Origin: Hephaestia mangrovi
GTDB taxonomy: Bacteria > Pseudomonadota > Alphaproteobacteria > Sphingomonadales > Sphingomonadaceae
Reading direction: 5' to 3'
DNA: 64,000 bases
NCBI RefSeq assembly: GCF_019880555.1
Contig: NZ_JAINVU010000003.1
Span: 302,001-366,000, forward strand
Numbering within the stretch: the stretch's first letter is position 1; every line of letters begins with the position of its first letter. Positions 25,856-33,579 of the stretch are shown piece by piece. Under the pieces are notes generated by a model, which did not search any database, had not been told where the DNA came from, and saw only the letters and a program-made list of their open reading frames with translations. Position numbers and translations under genes: made by a program.

Positions 25856-26548
25856 ATGGGCACGGTGACGATGGTTGTGGTGGCAACGGCCGCCTTCGTG
25901 GGGACGCATTTCATCCTGTCGCATCCGCTGCGAGCGCCGCTGGTATCGACGCTCGGCGAGCGCGGTTTCGCAGGCGTCTATTCGCTCGTTTCGATCGCGA
26001 CGCTGGCGTGGATCGTGCTGGCATATCGCGCGGCGCCGACGACACCATTGCTCTGGCCGGTCGGCGATGTGCTCTGGGCGATCGTGACGATCGTCATGCT
26101 GATCGCCAGCCTGCTGCTGATGGGATCGCTGATCGGCAATCCGGCGCTGCCCGATCCCGGCGGCAAACCCAGGGTGCCCGGTGAAGCGCGCGGCGTGTTC
26201 GCGATCACCCGGCATCCGATGTTATGGGCGTTCGCCTTATGGGGCGTGTGCCACATCGCGATCTTCCCGATGGCGGCCAATATCGTCGTCGCCGCCGGCA
26301 TCATCATTTTGTCACTCGCCGGCGCGGCATTGCAGGACAGGAAGAAGGAACGGCTGCAGCCCGTGGCGTGGCGGGACTGGGAAGCGAAGACGAGCTTCTG
26401 GCCATTCGCCGCGATCGCCGGCGGCCGGGCGCGTTTGGGCGGCTTCCGGCCGCACGATTGGGCCGGCGCGATCGTCATCTGGCTGGCCGCAACCTGGGCG
26501 CACATCCCGCTGGCCGGGTGGGCCGCGGGCGTATGGCGGTGGATATAA
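25856..26548 (+). CDS. NnrU family membrane protein
   Basis: A 230-residue polytopic membrane protein with about six helices. FVGTHFILSHPLRAPLV near the start and FAITRHPMLWAFALWGVCH in the middle are NnrU-family features (the second also recalls isoprenylcysteine methyltransferase-like and MAPEG-like membrane enzymes). NnrU was linked to nitric oxide reductase expression in Rhodobacter, but no denitrification gene lies nearby, so a role here is open. It begins two bases after the POT terminator, with the terminator's 3' arm as its only visible ribosome-binding site. Confidence 0.8.
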   Translation: MGTVTMVVVATAAFVGTHFILSHPLRAPLVSTLGERGFAGVYSLVSIATLAWIVLAYRAAPTTPLLWPVGDVLWAIVTIVMLIASLLLMGSLIGNPALPDPGGKPRVPGEARGVFAITRHPMLWAFALWGVCHIAIFPMAANIVVAAGIIILSLAGAALQDRKKERLQPVAWRDWEAKTSFWPFAAIAGGRARLGGFRPHDWAGAIVIWLAATWAHIPLAGWAAGVWRWI

Positions 26549-26568
26549 CAGGATCAGGGCAAGAAAAT

Positions 26569-26645
<77 letters not shown>

Positions 26646-26748
26646 ATCCGGCCACGGCCTTATGATAGCGACGGGCGAAAGGGCAATAGCCAATAGCGCA
26701 CCGGACTATTACGGCAGCGCCAACCGCCAGCAGCCGCGATGCACCCCG

Positions 26749-26934
26749 CTATCGCCGGCGGCGCTTCTTCTCGAACTGCGAGCGCGGGCCTGCGCCGGCA
26801 CGGCGGCGCGTTTCGAGACGGCTGGCCTTGATGCTACGCACCCATGCTATCGCGCCCGCGCCGATCAACCCGGCAAGCAGCAGATAGGCGATCGTCGTGC
26901 GATCCAGAACGCCCCCCAAGATCGAATCTGTCAT
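26749..26934 (-). CDS. Small single-pass membrane protein, function unknown
   Basis: A 61-residue reading frame between two tRNA genes. MTDSILGGVLDRTTIAYLL leads into one hydrophobic helix (YLLLAGLIGAGAIAWV) and a very basic tail ending in KKRRRR, which fits an inner-membrane protein with a cytoplasmic, possibly nucleic-acid-binding, end. No good ribosome-binding site is seen. An in-frame ATG 36 bases further upstream exists. It could be a chance frame, but the helix-plus-basic-tail pattern favours a real gene. Confidence 0.5.
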   Translation of the reverse strand: MTDSILGGVLDRTTIAYLLLAGLIGAGAIAWVRSIKASRLETRRRAGAGPRSQFEKKRRRR

Positions 26935-26999
26935 GCAGGATTTCTTATGATCGGGCGCGGTGCCATGCAAGTACGCACGATTCGATCCGCGCGGGAAAA

Positions 27000-27075
27000 T
27001 GGTGGGCCCGGCAGGACTCGAACCCGCAACCTAGCCGTTATGAGCGGCCAGCTCTAACCATTGAGCTACAGGCCC
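27000..27075 (-). tRNA. tRNA with CAU anticodon, most likely tRNA-Ile2 (lysidine type)
   Basis: A 76-nt cloverleaf on the minus strand: acceptor GGGCCTG pairs with CGGGCCC (one T-G pair), the D-arm region GCTCAATGGTTAGAGC, anticodon loop CTCATAA, T loop TTCGAGT, and encoded CCA. C4-G69 and C5-G68 are the pairs that TilS recognises in E. coli tRNA-Ile2, and the D arm resembles that tRNA more than elongator tRNA-Met. Identity as Ile2 is an inference; the tRNA itself is certain. Confidence 0.9.
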
Positions 27076-27090
27076 ACGCGGGCGACAGCG

Positions 27091-28134
27091 TTAGGCGGCG
27101 GCTTCGCGCGAGGCAAGCACCGCGTCGGCCGCGGCCACGATGCCATCGAGCATGATCGCCCGCGCGCCGCGTTGCGCAAGCAAGCCGAGCACGCGATCCC
27201 ACCAATCGTAGAAGATGCGCAGATCGGCGGCATCGCGCACGTAAGGCGTGTGGCCAGGCGCGACCGACGGCGAATGGAATGCGAAATTGAGGATCGCCAC
27301 CCCTTCGCCAAGCGCGATGCGCACGGCCTCCATCGCGTCCGCCACCGGCATGTCCTCCGGCGTCAGCGCGACGCGGGCGAGCAGACCGCTTCGCGCGAAC
27401 ACGCCGCGACCATGGGGCAGCCTGGCAAGCCAACGGTCGAGCGCGGCGCCGGCGCGGCGCGCCCGGCCCGTGAATACCGTCGTCAGGGGCAATTCGACGA
27501 TCGCCCCGTCGGGGCCGGCGCGGAAGGCATGGCTGCCGATCTCGGTGAAATCGGGGCCTGCTGCCTTGCTGTAATCATATCGCGCGCGCATCGAGCTATC
27601 GAGCCGATACCCCCGCGACGCAAGAAGGGCGAATGTCGCCGGGCCGATGCCGTAGCGCCCGGCGCGATAGGCCATCGGACGGACGCCGATGCGATCGGCG
27701 ATCAGCGCGGTCAGGCGATCGAGCTTGGCAGCCTCGAGCGCCGGGGGCAGGTTGCCGGGAAAGCTGTTCGCCTCTGAAAGGGGCTCGTCGAATGGCGGAT
27801 TGACCCAGGGATGAAGCTGGGTGCCGATACCGGCCCCTTGATCGGCCGCCATCGCCCGCAGCGTCTCGGCAGCGGCATCCGATGCCGCGACCGGCCAATC
27901 GACCATATAGGCAAGCTCGGCGCCGGCCTCGCGCAGGCGGCGATGGGCGTCGGGCAGCGCCGCGATCGTTGCCGTGGCATGGCCTTCGCGCGCGAGCGGC
28001 GCCTGCCAGTCGAATTCCTCTTCGGTGTCGACGGTGATGATGAACCGCTGTCCGAAGTCCGCCGGCCAGTCGATCAGCGCAGCAGACGTGGGCGGCGCGG
28101 GCCGGAACGGCCTCGGGATCGCGTCGCTCGGCAC
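27091..28134 (-). CDS. Polysaccharide deacetylase-like protein (WalW type)
   Basis: A 347-residue protein with a NodB-like fold of the WalW subgroup. RFIITVDTEEEFDW (Asp36) stands where the catalytic DD motif of polysaccharide deacetylases occurs, GIGTQLHPWVNPPFDE supplies metal-binding His, and FRAGRYGIG-like YRAGRYGIGPATFALL is the next conserved block; FHSPSVAPGHTPYV ends the barrel. There is no signal peptide. Such proteins lie in polysaccharide or capsule loci elsewhere. GTG 28134 follows the kinase stop by one base, so the two are one operon. Confidence 0.8.
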   Translation of the reverse strand: MPSDAIPRPFRPAPPTSAALIDWPADFGQRFIITVDTEEEFDWQAPLAREGHATATIAALPDAHRRLREAGAELAYMVDWPVAASDAAAETLRAMAADQGAGIGTQLHPWVNPPFDEPLSEANSFPGNLPPALEAAKLDRLTALIADRIGVRPMAYRAGRYGIGPATFALLASRGYRLDSSMRARYDYSKAAGPDFTEIGSHAFRAGPDGAIVELPLTTVFTGRARRAGAALDRWLARLPHGRGVFARSGLLARVALTPEDMPVADAMEAVRIALGEGVAILNFAFHSPSVAPGHTPYVRDAADLRIFYDWWDRVLGLLAQRGARAIMLDGIVAAADAVLASREAAA

Positions 28135-28135
28135 G

Positions 28136-29821
28136 TCAGTTGATCGAAACCTGCTCCATCGTCGCTGTCTCGGCTGCCGGCAGCCGCAAAGTCAAGCGCC
28201 GCTCGTCGATCGTCAGGTTGCCGCCAAGCTCGCCGGCAAGGTTACGGACCAGCCGCAGCGCGAAGCCGGTGCCGAGCAACGGCGCGCCGTCGCCATGCGC
28301 CTCGCCATCGTCGATCGCCAACAGGCCGTCGTCGCCGCGCACCACGAGTGCTGCCGGGCGATCGAAGACGCATACGATTTCGCTCCGATCGCGCGACGCG
28401 GTGACGCCGATCGCCTCGTCGCGCCCGCCGGCGGCGACCAACGCGGCAAGCAACCGGCCGATCAGCCGCTCGATCGCCCGCTCGTCGCCCGCGATCTCCA
28501 GCGTCGGCGCGTCGCGATCGAGCGCCACACGCGTGCCGCGCAATTCGGCCAGCGGCGCCAGATCGGCGGCGACGCGATCGAGCAGCGGTGCGAGCGCGAC
28601 CCGGCCCACGCGCAGATCGAGGGCCTTGCTCTCGATCCGCGCTGCGAGATCGAGGTCATCGATCGCCGCCAGCAGCTCGCGCGCCTGATCGCGAATCGTC
28701 GCCGCGCGCGCGCGATAGGGCGAGGCGACCGGGCCGAGCAGCTGCGTCTCGATCATCTCGGCAAAGCCCGCGATCGCGTTGGTCGGCGTGCGCAGCTCGT
28801 GAACCAGCTGACGCAGCGCATCGGGCGGCATGCCGGTGCGCTCCACAGGCGCCGCCTGCTCGTCGCTACGCGGCCGCCGCGCCGTGCCCCGATAGCCGAT
28901 GAAGCGGCCGCTGTCGGGGTCGAACATCGGGAAGCCGTCGATCCGCCAGTCGCCGCCCGCATCCGAATCGCTCTCGACGATCAGCCTCGCGCTGGCAAAG
29001 GCGGCACGGCGGCGGAATGCCCCGGCCGCGACGCCGTCTACACGCGAACCGGAACCGGTCTGCGACGAGGCGAGATCGAGCGACAGGCCGATCAACGGCC
29101 CGCGATTGACGCCCTCCACCCAGCGCACGACGCCCGCCGCGTCGGTCTCGAAATGGAAGCCGTGGCGCACCGAGGATGACGGCGACGCCACGGGCTCATG
29201 CTCCCGCTTCTGCTGATAGGCGGCGATCCGCGCAACCAGATCAGCAATCTGAAACGGACCTGACGGCTTGGTGGCCGGCGCCGCTTCGGGTTCGGCGGCG
29301 GACAGGCTGCGCCGCGCGGCTTCGCCGAGCGAAACGAACGAATCGGGCGCGAGCGGCGCATTGGGTGGTGGTGCCGGCGCTGCCGCCTGTGCCGCATCAC
29401 CGCCCAGCACGAAATCGGCACGGCCGAACCCGTCGAGCGCGCGCGTCACCGTGTCGCTGAGATCGCGCCGGTGCCGCAACACCGCCCGCGTGCGCGGCGT
29501 CAGCGCGGGCAGCAGCGCGACCCATTCGTCATCCGAAAGGCGCGCGCCACGCAAGACGGGGGCCGCGATATCCGCCTCGTCGGCAGCGAAGAAGCGGACG
29601 AGCTCTGCCGGTGGCGTAGCATGTTCGAGCGTACGCGCGCTCGACGCGCGGATCTGCGCGGATACCTTGCCGCGCAGCATATCGAGGCGGGGCAGCGCCG
29701 CAGCAACGGGAACGCGCCGGCGGCCAGCCAGATCGACCAGCTGCCGCCACGCCACCTCGGCACCGAGCGGCGTATCGATGTCGGCGGCCAGCACCGTGTC
29801 GAGACTGTCGTCGAAACGCAA
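28136..29821 (-). CDS. Sensor histidine kinase with N-terminal DUF2336-like region
   Basis: A 561-residue kinase without membrane helices. The N-terminal 120 residues (FAADEADIAAPVLRGARLSDDEW) resemble DUF2336. A PAS-like region (about 220-320) includes RWVEGVNRGPLIGLSL and FPMFDPDSGRFIGYRGTARR. The HisKA motif LVHELRTPTNAIAGF places phosphorylatable His341. The ATPase domain is short: GTGFALRLVRNLAGELGG is visible, but the N-box is weak. TTG 29821 is chosen because GGGAAGG lies six bases before it; the frame extends to a TTG at 29926 that has no ribosome-binding site. No response regulator is adjacent. Confidence 0.8.
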   Translation of the reverse strand: MRFDDSLDTVLAADIDTPLGAEVAWRQLVDLAGRRRVPVAAALPRLDMLRGKVSAQIRASSARTLEHATPPAELVRFFAADEADIAAPVLRGARLSDDEWVALLPALTPRTRAVLRHRRDLSDTVTRALDGFGRADFVLGGDAAQAAAPAPPPNAPLAPDSFVSLGEAARRSLSAAEPEAAPATKPSGPFQIADLVARIAAYQQKREHEPVASPSSSVRHGFHFETDAAGVVRWVEGVNRGPLIGLSLDLASSQTGSGSRVDGVAAGAFRRRAAFASARLIVESDSDAGGDWRIDGFPMFDPDSGRFIGYRGTARRPRSDEQAAPVERTGMPPDALRQLVHELRTPTNAIAGFAEMIETQLLGPVASPYRARAATIRDQARELLAAIDDLDLAARIESKALDLRVGRVALAPLLDRVAADLAPLAELRGTRVALDRDAPTLEIAGDERAIERLIGRLLAALVAAGGRDEAIGVTASRDRSEIVCVFDRPAALVVRGDDGLLAIDDGEAHGDGAPLLGTGFALRLVRNLAGELGGNLTIDERRLTLRLPAAETATMEQVSIN

Positions 29822-29926
29822 CGCGAACCTTCCCGAGCGGCCGGCCCCATGCCGGCGATGGTGAACACTAGACCTTAGCGGCGGCGGCGTGAACTGCTGA
29901 AATTGCCACGTCGCAATGTGGGACAA

Positions 29927-29954
29927 TTGCGTTACAAAGAAATTATCTTATGTT
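29927..29954 (+). promoter_or_regulatory. Candidate promoter of the Lrp/AsnC gene
   Basis: TTGCGT (29927-29932), a 16-base AT-rich spacer and TATGTT (29949-29954). The region (GTTACAAAGAAATTATC) is clearly more AT-rich than its surroundings. A transcript starting near 29962 would include the palindrome at 29967-29982. Confidence 0.4.
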
Positions 29955-29966
29955 CGCCGCGACGAA

Positions 29967-29982
29967 GACGTTTGAAAACGTC
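29967..29982. promoter_or_regulatory. 16-bp palindrome, candidate Lrp-type operator
   Basis: GACGTTT-GA-AAACGTC has two perfect 7-base arms. It lies between the predicted -10 and the ATG of the Lrp/AsnC gene (30001), with A/T at the centre, as in many autoregulatory Lrp-family sites. It could also form a small hairpin ahead of the ribosome-binding site. Confidence 0.5.
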
Positions 29983-30000
29983 GGATTTCTGGGGAGTGGC

Positions 30001-30468
30001 ATGACTTTTGACCGAATCGACCGGCAGATTCTCGACCTTCTCCAGGAAGACGGGCGGATGACCAACGTCGAACTCGCCGAACGCGTCGGGCTGACGGCGC
30101 CGCCCTGCCTGCGCCGTGTGCGCGCGCTCGAGGAGGCCGGCGCGATCCGGGGTTACCACGCCGAACTCGACGCGGCGACACTCGGCTATCCGATCACCGT
30201 GTTCGCGATGGTCAGCCTCAAGAGCCAGGCCGAACGCGACCTTGCCGATTTCGAACACCACGTCGCCTCGATTCCCGAAATCCGCGAATGCCACATGCTC
30301 AATGGCGAGATCGATTTCATCCTGAAGATCGTCGCCGCCGATCTGAAGTCGTTCCAGGAAATCCTGACCACGCACCTGACGCCGGCGCCCAACGTCGCCA
30401 GCGTCAAGACGTCGCTGACGATCCGGACGTCGAAACATCAACCGGGCATTCCGGTCGGCGCCAGCTAA
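30001..30468 (+). CDS. Lrp/AsnC family transcriptional regulator
   Basis: A 155-residue regulator: helix-turn-helix at residues 5-50 (FDRIDRQILDLLQEDGRMTNVELAERVGLTAPPCLRRVRALEE) and a C-terminal RAM domain (about 65-140, SLKSQAERDLADFEHHVASIPEIRECHMLNGEIDFILKIVA). Members bind amino acids at the RAM dimer interface and often control their own gene. GGGGAG lies four bases before ATG 30001; an upstream in-frame TTG or ATG is not needed. It is divergent from the histidine kinase gene and is followed by a terminator. The effector is unknown. Confidence 0.93.
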   Translation: MTFDRIDRQILDLLQEDGRMTNVELAERVGLTAPPCLRRVRALEEAGAIRGYHAELDAATLGYPITVFAMVSLKSQAERDLADFEHHVASIPEIRECHMLNGEIDFILKIVAADLKSFQEILTTHLTPAPNVASVKTSLTIRTSKHQPGIPVGAS

Positions 30469-30489
30469 CCCATCCTTCCCACCAACGAA

Positions 30490-30516
30490 AAGGGCGCCCC
30501 GGCCGGGAGCGCCCTT
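30490..30516. terminator. Hairpin between convergent Lrp and TPR genes
   Basis: AAGGGCGC and GCGCCCTT are perfect 8-base arms around an 11-base GC-rich loop; short A- and T-rich flanks lie on both sides (ACGAAAAGGG). It sits between two convergent stops (30468 and 30538) and could terminate both transcripts. Confidence 0.65.
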
Positions 30517-30537
30517 CGTCGTCGGAACGGCGTGGAC

Positions 30538-31854
30538 TCAGTTCGCCGCTGCCGCCGGGGCGGCTGCAGCCTGGCCGGCACCGGAAACGTACGCTGTCCA
30601 CAGGCTGGCAACGTCCTTCGCCGGAGCATTCTGCACCGCGGCGAAGCTGGTCTGCGCCGACGCCTTGTCGCCCGACATCGCCTCGGCAATGCCGAGGTGC
30701 AGGTTGGTCTCGTCCTTGTTGGTCACGCCCTTTTGCAGCGCCAGCTTGTAGAGCTCGATCGCCTTGGCGTAATTGCCCTGACCGAGATAAGCGTCGGCGG
30801 TCTGCTGCGCGAGATCGCCCTTCGCCGACGATGCGGCCTTGGTCGCCAGCGAGCTCAACGAACCTTCGTTGGCGATCCCCTTTGAGGCCGTTGCACTGAT
30901 CGAATTCGCATCGCTGTCGCTGGCCGGGATCTTGCCCGCCGCCTTGCCCTTGGCGATCACCGTCTTGGCTTCATCGGGCAGGCCGAGATCGTTGGCATAT
31001 TGCGCATATTCGATATAGTCGCCGCGATCGGCCAGCGATCCGGTCGCGCTCATCAGCCGGTAGAGATCGACCTTGTCGGCCTTCTTGAGCTGCGCGGCGG
31101 TCGGCCCCTGGAAGCCGAACACGATGATCGCGTTGCGCCAATTCTCGGTCGACGGATAAGCGGCAAGCCAGCGCTTGACCCAATCAAGCGTCGTGGCGCG
31201 ATCGTTGGTCTTGTAGAGATTGGCAACAGCATATTTGTACACGTCTTCGGGCGGCTTCTGGCCCTTGGCCTCGTCCGCCTTCACGACCTGATCGATCGCG
31301 GCGATGCCGCCGTTGATGTCGCCGGTCTGCATTTTCGCCTTGGCGATGGCCAGCGTCATGTCGGGATTGTCATAGCCGGCCTGCTGCGCCATCGTGTAAT
31401 ATTTGATCGCGCCAGCATAATCCTTCTCGTTGAAGGCGATCTGGCCGCGGGCATTGGCAAGCTTGCCGCGCTGTTCGGCGGGCGTCTTGGGATTGTTCAG
31501 CAGCTCATCGAGCGGCGCCTTGTACGCCGCGTCGGCCTTGGCCATCGATGCCGCATCGGTCGCCCCCGCGGCATTCTGCTTGGCGAGCAGCTGCAAGCGC
31601 AGCTCAGCAGCGATATATTTCTCATCATCGGTCTTGGCGGCAGCTTCCGTCGCCGTGATGCCGGTTTCAGCGGCAGCGAGATCGCCCGATTCCAACGCTT
31701 TTTGAGCGGGCGCCGCGGCGGCACGGAATTCCTTGCTGAGCTGCAGCTGCTGCTTCTGATCCTGCTTGTCCTTGGCGACAGCAGGCGACGCTGCCAGCGC
31801 GCTCGACCCAGCGAGCAGAAGCGCAGCCAGCGCAGCCTTCGAAATCTTCGTCAT
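30538..31854 (-). CDS. Exported TPR-like protein, function unknown
   Basis: A 438-residue protein with a Sec signal peptide (MTKISKAALAALLLAGSSALAASPAVA) and helical repeats of TPR type, e.g. ARGQIAFNEKDYAGAIKYYTMAQQAG (about 135-160), and ADAYLGQGNYAKAIELYKLALQKG near 355-380. The composition is very rich in Ala and Lys with few aromatics, and the tail is an Ala/Pro run (GQAAAAPAAAAN). It is probably a periplasmic scaffold. No partner gene is adjacent: the yaaA gene upstream is divergent. Sphingomonad homologues are usually annotated as hypothetical. Confidence 0.8.
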   Translation of the reverse strand: MTKISKAALAALLLAGSSALAASPAVAKDKQDQKQQLQLSKEFRAAAAPAQKALESGDLAAAETGITATEAAAKTDDEKYIAAELRLQLLAKQNAAGATDAASMAKADAAYKAPLDELLNNPKTPAEQRGKLANARGQIAFNEKDYAGAIKYYTMAQQAGYDNPDMTLAIAKAKMQTGDINGGIAAIDQVVKADEAKGQKPPEDVYKYAVANLYKTNDRATTLDWVKRWLAAYPSTENWRNAIIVFGFQGPTAAQLKKADKVDLYRLMSATGSLADRGDYIEYAQYANDLGLPDEAKTVIAKGKAAGKIPASDSDANSISATASKGIANEGSLSSLATKAASSAKGDLAQQTADAYLGQGNYAKAIELYKLALQKGVTNKDETNLHLGIAEAMSGDKASAQTSFAAVQNAPAKDVASLWTAYVSGAGQAAAAPAAAAN

Positions 31855-32035
31855 CGGATAGTCTCTCCTGTTGCGGGCGGTCGCCGCGAGCGAGGCTCGC
31901 TCTACCGAGCGCGCCAGCGCGGTTCAAGCGGCGGCGGCCTTACGAATTGGACCCGGAGCGCTGAACCGGATTTGAACGGGCAAATATCCTCTCCGGCTTT
32001 GACCAGCGCCTGGCGGACGGTTAGGCGCACGACGC

Positions 32036-32791
32036 ATGATCGCCGTGCTCTCTCCTGCCAAGACGCTCGACTATGCAAGCCCGTTCCCGTCAGTCCAGCC
32101 GACATCGCCGCGCTTCGCCGCGGATGCGACGAACCTTGCCGCCGCTGCGGCGAAACTCGGGAACAAGCGCCTGGCCGGGCTGATGAGGATTTCCGACAAG
32201 CTCGCCACGCTCAACGATACGCGGTTCAAGACCTTCGCCGAGCAGCCGACCCGGCCGGCGCTCTACGCCTTCGCCGGCGACGTCTATACCGGGTTCGAGG
32301 CGCGCACGCTCGAGGCGCCGGCGATCGACTTCGCGCAGGATCACTTGCGGCTGCTTTCCGGGCTCTACGGCCTGCTCCGCCCGCTCGACGCGATCCGGCC
32401 GTATCGGCTCGAGATGGGCACGCGCTGGGCCCCGCGGAAGAAGACGCTGTATGACTGGTGGGGCGATCGCATCGCCGACGCGCTAGCCGAGGACGTGGCG
32501 GCGGAAGGGTCGGGCGTGGTGCTCAACCTCGCCAGCCAGGAATATTGGCATGCGGTCGACGGGCGGCTGCCCAGCGGCATTCGCATGGTTGAGGTCGATT
32601 TCCGCGAGCCCGGCCCCGACGGCCCGCGCTTCGTCAGCTTCCACGCCAAGAAGGCGCGCGGGATGATGGCACGCTGGCTGTGCGAGCATCGTATCACCGA
32701 CATCGAGGCGATGAAGGGCTTCGACAGCGCCGGCTATGCCTTCGACGCCGACGAGAGCAGCGCCGATCACTGGCGGTTCGCTCGGGCATGA
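32036..32791 (+). CDS. yaaA: Peroxide stress protein YaaA (DUF328)
   Basis: A 251-residue YaaA protein. The opening MIAVLSPAKTLDY is diagnostic, and ALYAFAGDVYTGFEARTL, LLSGLYGLLRPLDAIRPYRLEMGTRW and LNLASQEYWHAV are further conserved blocks. In E. coli, YaaA lowers free iron during hydrogen peroxide stress and belongs to the OxyR regulon; it also has a DNA-binding fold. It overlaps the following SDR gene by 4 bases (ATGA). The 181 bases before it (31855-32035) hold no recognisable element apart from short GC-rich inverted repeats. Confidence 0.95.
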   Translation: MIAVLSPAKTLDYASPFPSVQPTSPRFAADATNLAAAAAKLGNKRLAGLMRISDKLATLNDTRFKTFAEQPTRPALYAFAGDVYTGFEARTLEAPAIDFAQDHLRLLSGLYGLLRPLDAIRPYRLEMGTRWAPRKKTLYDWWGDRIADALAEDVAAEGSGVVLNLASQEYWHAVDGRLPSGIRMVEVDFREPGPDGPRFVSFHAKKARGMMARWLCEHRITDIEAMKGFDSAGYAFDADESSADHWRFARA

Positions 32792-33483
32792 CCAGCGTCG
32801 TGATCATCGGCGCCTCGGGCGGGATCGGCGGTGCCCTGGCCGACGCGATCGAGGACGAGGGTGCGTACGATCATGTCTGGCGTTTCGCTCGCTCGTTTGT
32901 TGGCGACGATCGCCTCGATCTCGATGACGAGGCGAGCATTGCGGCGGCGGCTGAGCGCGTGGCGACGGTCGAATCCCCATCGCTGGTGATCGTCGCGACC
33001 GGGCTGCTGCACGACGAAAGCCGCGGCCCTGAAAAAGCGATGCGCCAGCTCGATCCCGCTTGGCTCGCGCGTCAGTTCGCGATCAACGCCGTCGGCCCCG
33101 CGCTGGTCGCCAAGCATTTCCTGCCGATCATGGCGAAGACCGGCACGCCCGTCTTCGCTGCGCTGTCGGCGCGGGTCGGCAGCATTTCGGACAATCGGCT
33201 GGGCGGCTGGTATGGCTATCGCGCGGCCAAGGCGGCGCTCAACCAGTTGATCGCCACGCTCGCGGTCGAGCAGCGGCGGCATTACGAGCGCTCGATCATC
33301 GTCGGCCTGCATCCCGGCACGGTCGATACCGCCTTGTCGAAGCCGTTCCAGGGCAATGTCCGCCCCGGCCAGCTCCTCGCGCCCGATCGCGCGGCGATGC
33401 AATTGCTCGACGTGATCGACGGCCTCAAACCCGCCGACAGCGGCAAATTGTTTGCCTGGGACGGCAGCAAGATCGAGCCCTGA
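32788..33483 (+). CDS. SDR family NAD(P)-dependent oxidoreductase
   Basis: A 231-residue short-chain dehydrogenase. GASGGIGG at residues 8-15 binds the nucleotide; AALSARVGSIS holds the catalytic Ser, and WYGYRAAKAALNQL the Tyr-x3-Lys pair. The pattern (C-factor/CsgA-like) resembles carbonyl reductases of unknown substrate rather than FabG. The ATG at 32788 overlaps the yaaA stop (ATGA), so both are read from one message, possibly a stress-linked pair. It ends 6 bases before the alternating GC tract upstream of gyrA. Confidence 0.87.
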   Translation: MTSVVIIGASGGIGGALADAIEDEGAYDHVWRFARSFVGDDRLDLDDEASIAAAAERVATVESPSLVIVATGLLHDESRGPEKAMRQLDPAWLARQFAINAVGPALVAKHFLPIMAKTGTPVFAALSARVGSISDNRLGGWYGYRAAKAALNQLIATLAVEQRRHYERSIIVGLHPGTVDTALSKPFQGNVRPGQLLAPDRAAMQLLDVIDGLKPADSGKLFAWDGSKIEP

Positions 33484-33489
33484 TCCCCT

Positions 33490-33513
33490 CGCGCGCGTAC
33501 GCGCGCACGCGTG
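33490..33513. other. 24-bp alternating purine-pyrimidine tract (possible Z-DNA) before gyrA
   Basis: From 33490 to 33513 every base alternates pyrimidine and purine, mostly CG steps (CGCGCGCGTACGCGCGCACG then CGTG). It includes the perfect 16-bp palindrome GCGCGCGTACGCGCGC at 33491-33506. Such tracts adopt left-handed or cruciform DNA under negative supercoiling. It touches the predicted -35 of gyrA. Confidence 0.85.
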
Positions 33514-33540
33514 GACATGAGCGGTCGGACCGGCTAGAAC
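33512..33540 (+). promoter_or_regulatory. Predicted gyrA promoter
   Basis: TGGACA (33512-33517, five of six consensus bases), a 17-base spacer and TAGAAC (33535-33540). The expected start near 33547 gives a leader of about 33 bases. It begins inside the last bases of the alternating tract at 33490-33513. Confidence 0.55.
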
Positions 33541-33579
33541 CGCCATACAACTGAAACACACATCCGAAAGCGTGAAATC

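Noticed and set aside
27000-27075. Elongator tRNA-Met
   Set aside because: The CAU anticodon allows it, but C4-G69 and C5-G68 and the D arm resemble tRNA-Ile2. Kept as the less likely alternative.
29822-29926. Longer histidine kinase N terminus from TTG 29926
   Set aside because: No ribosome-binding site; a strong one (GGGAAGG) precedes TTG 29821.
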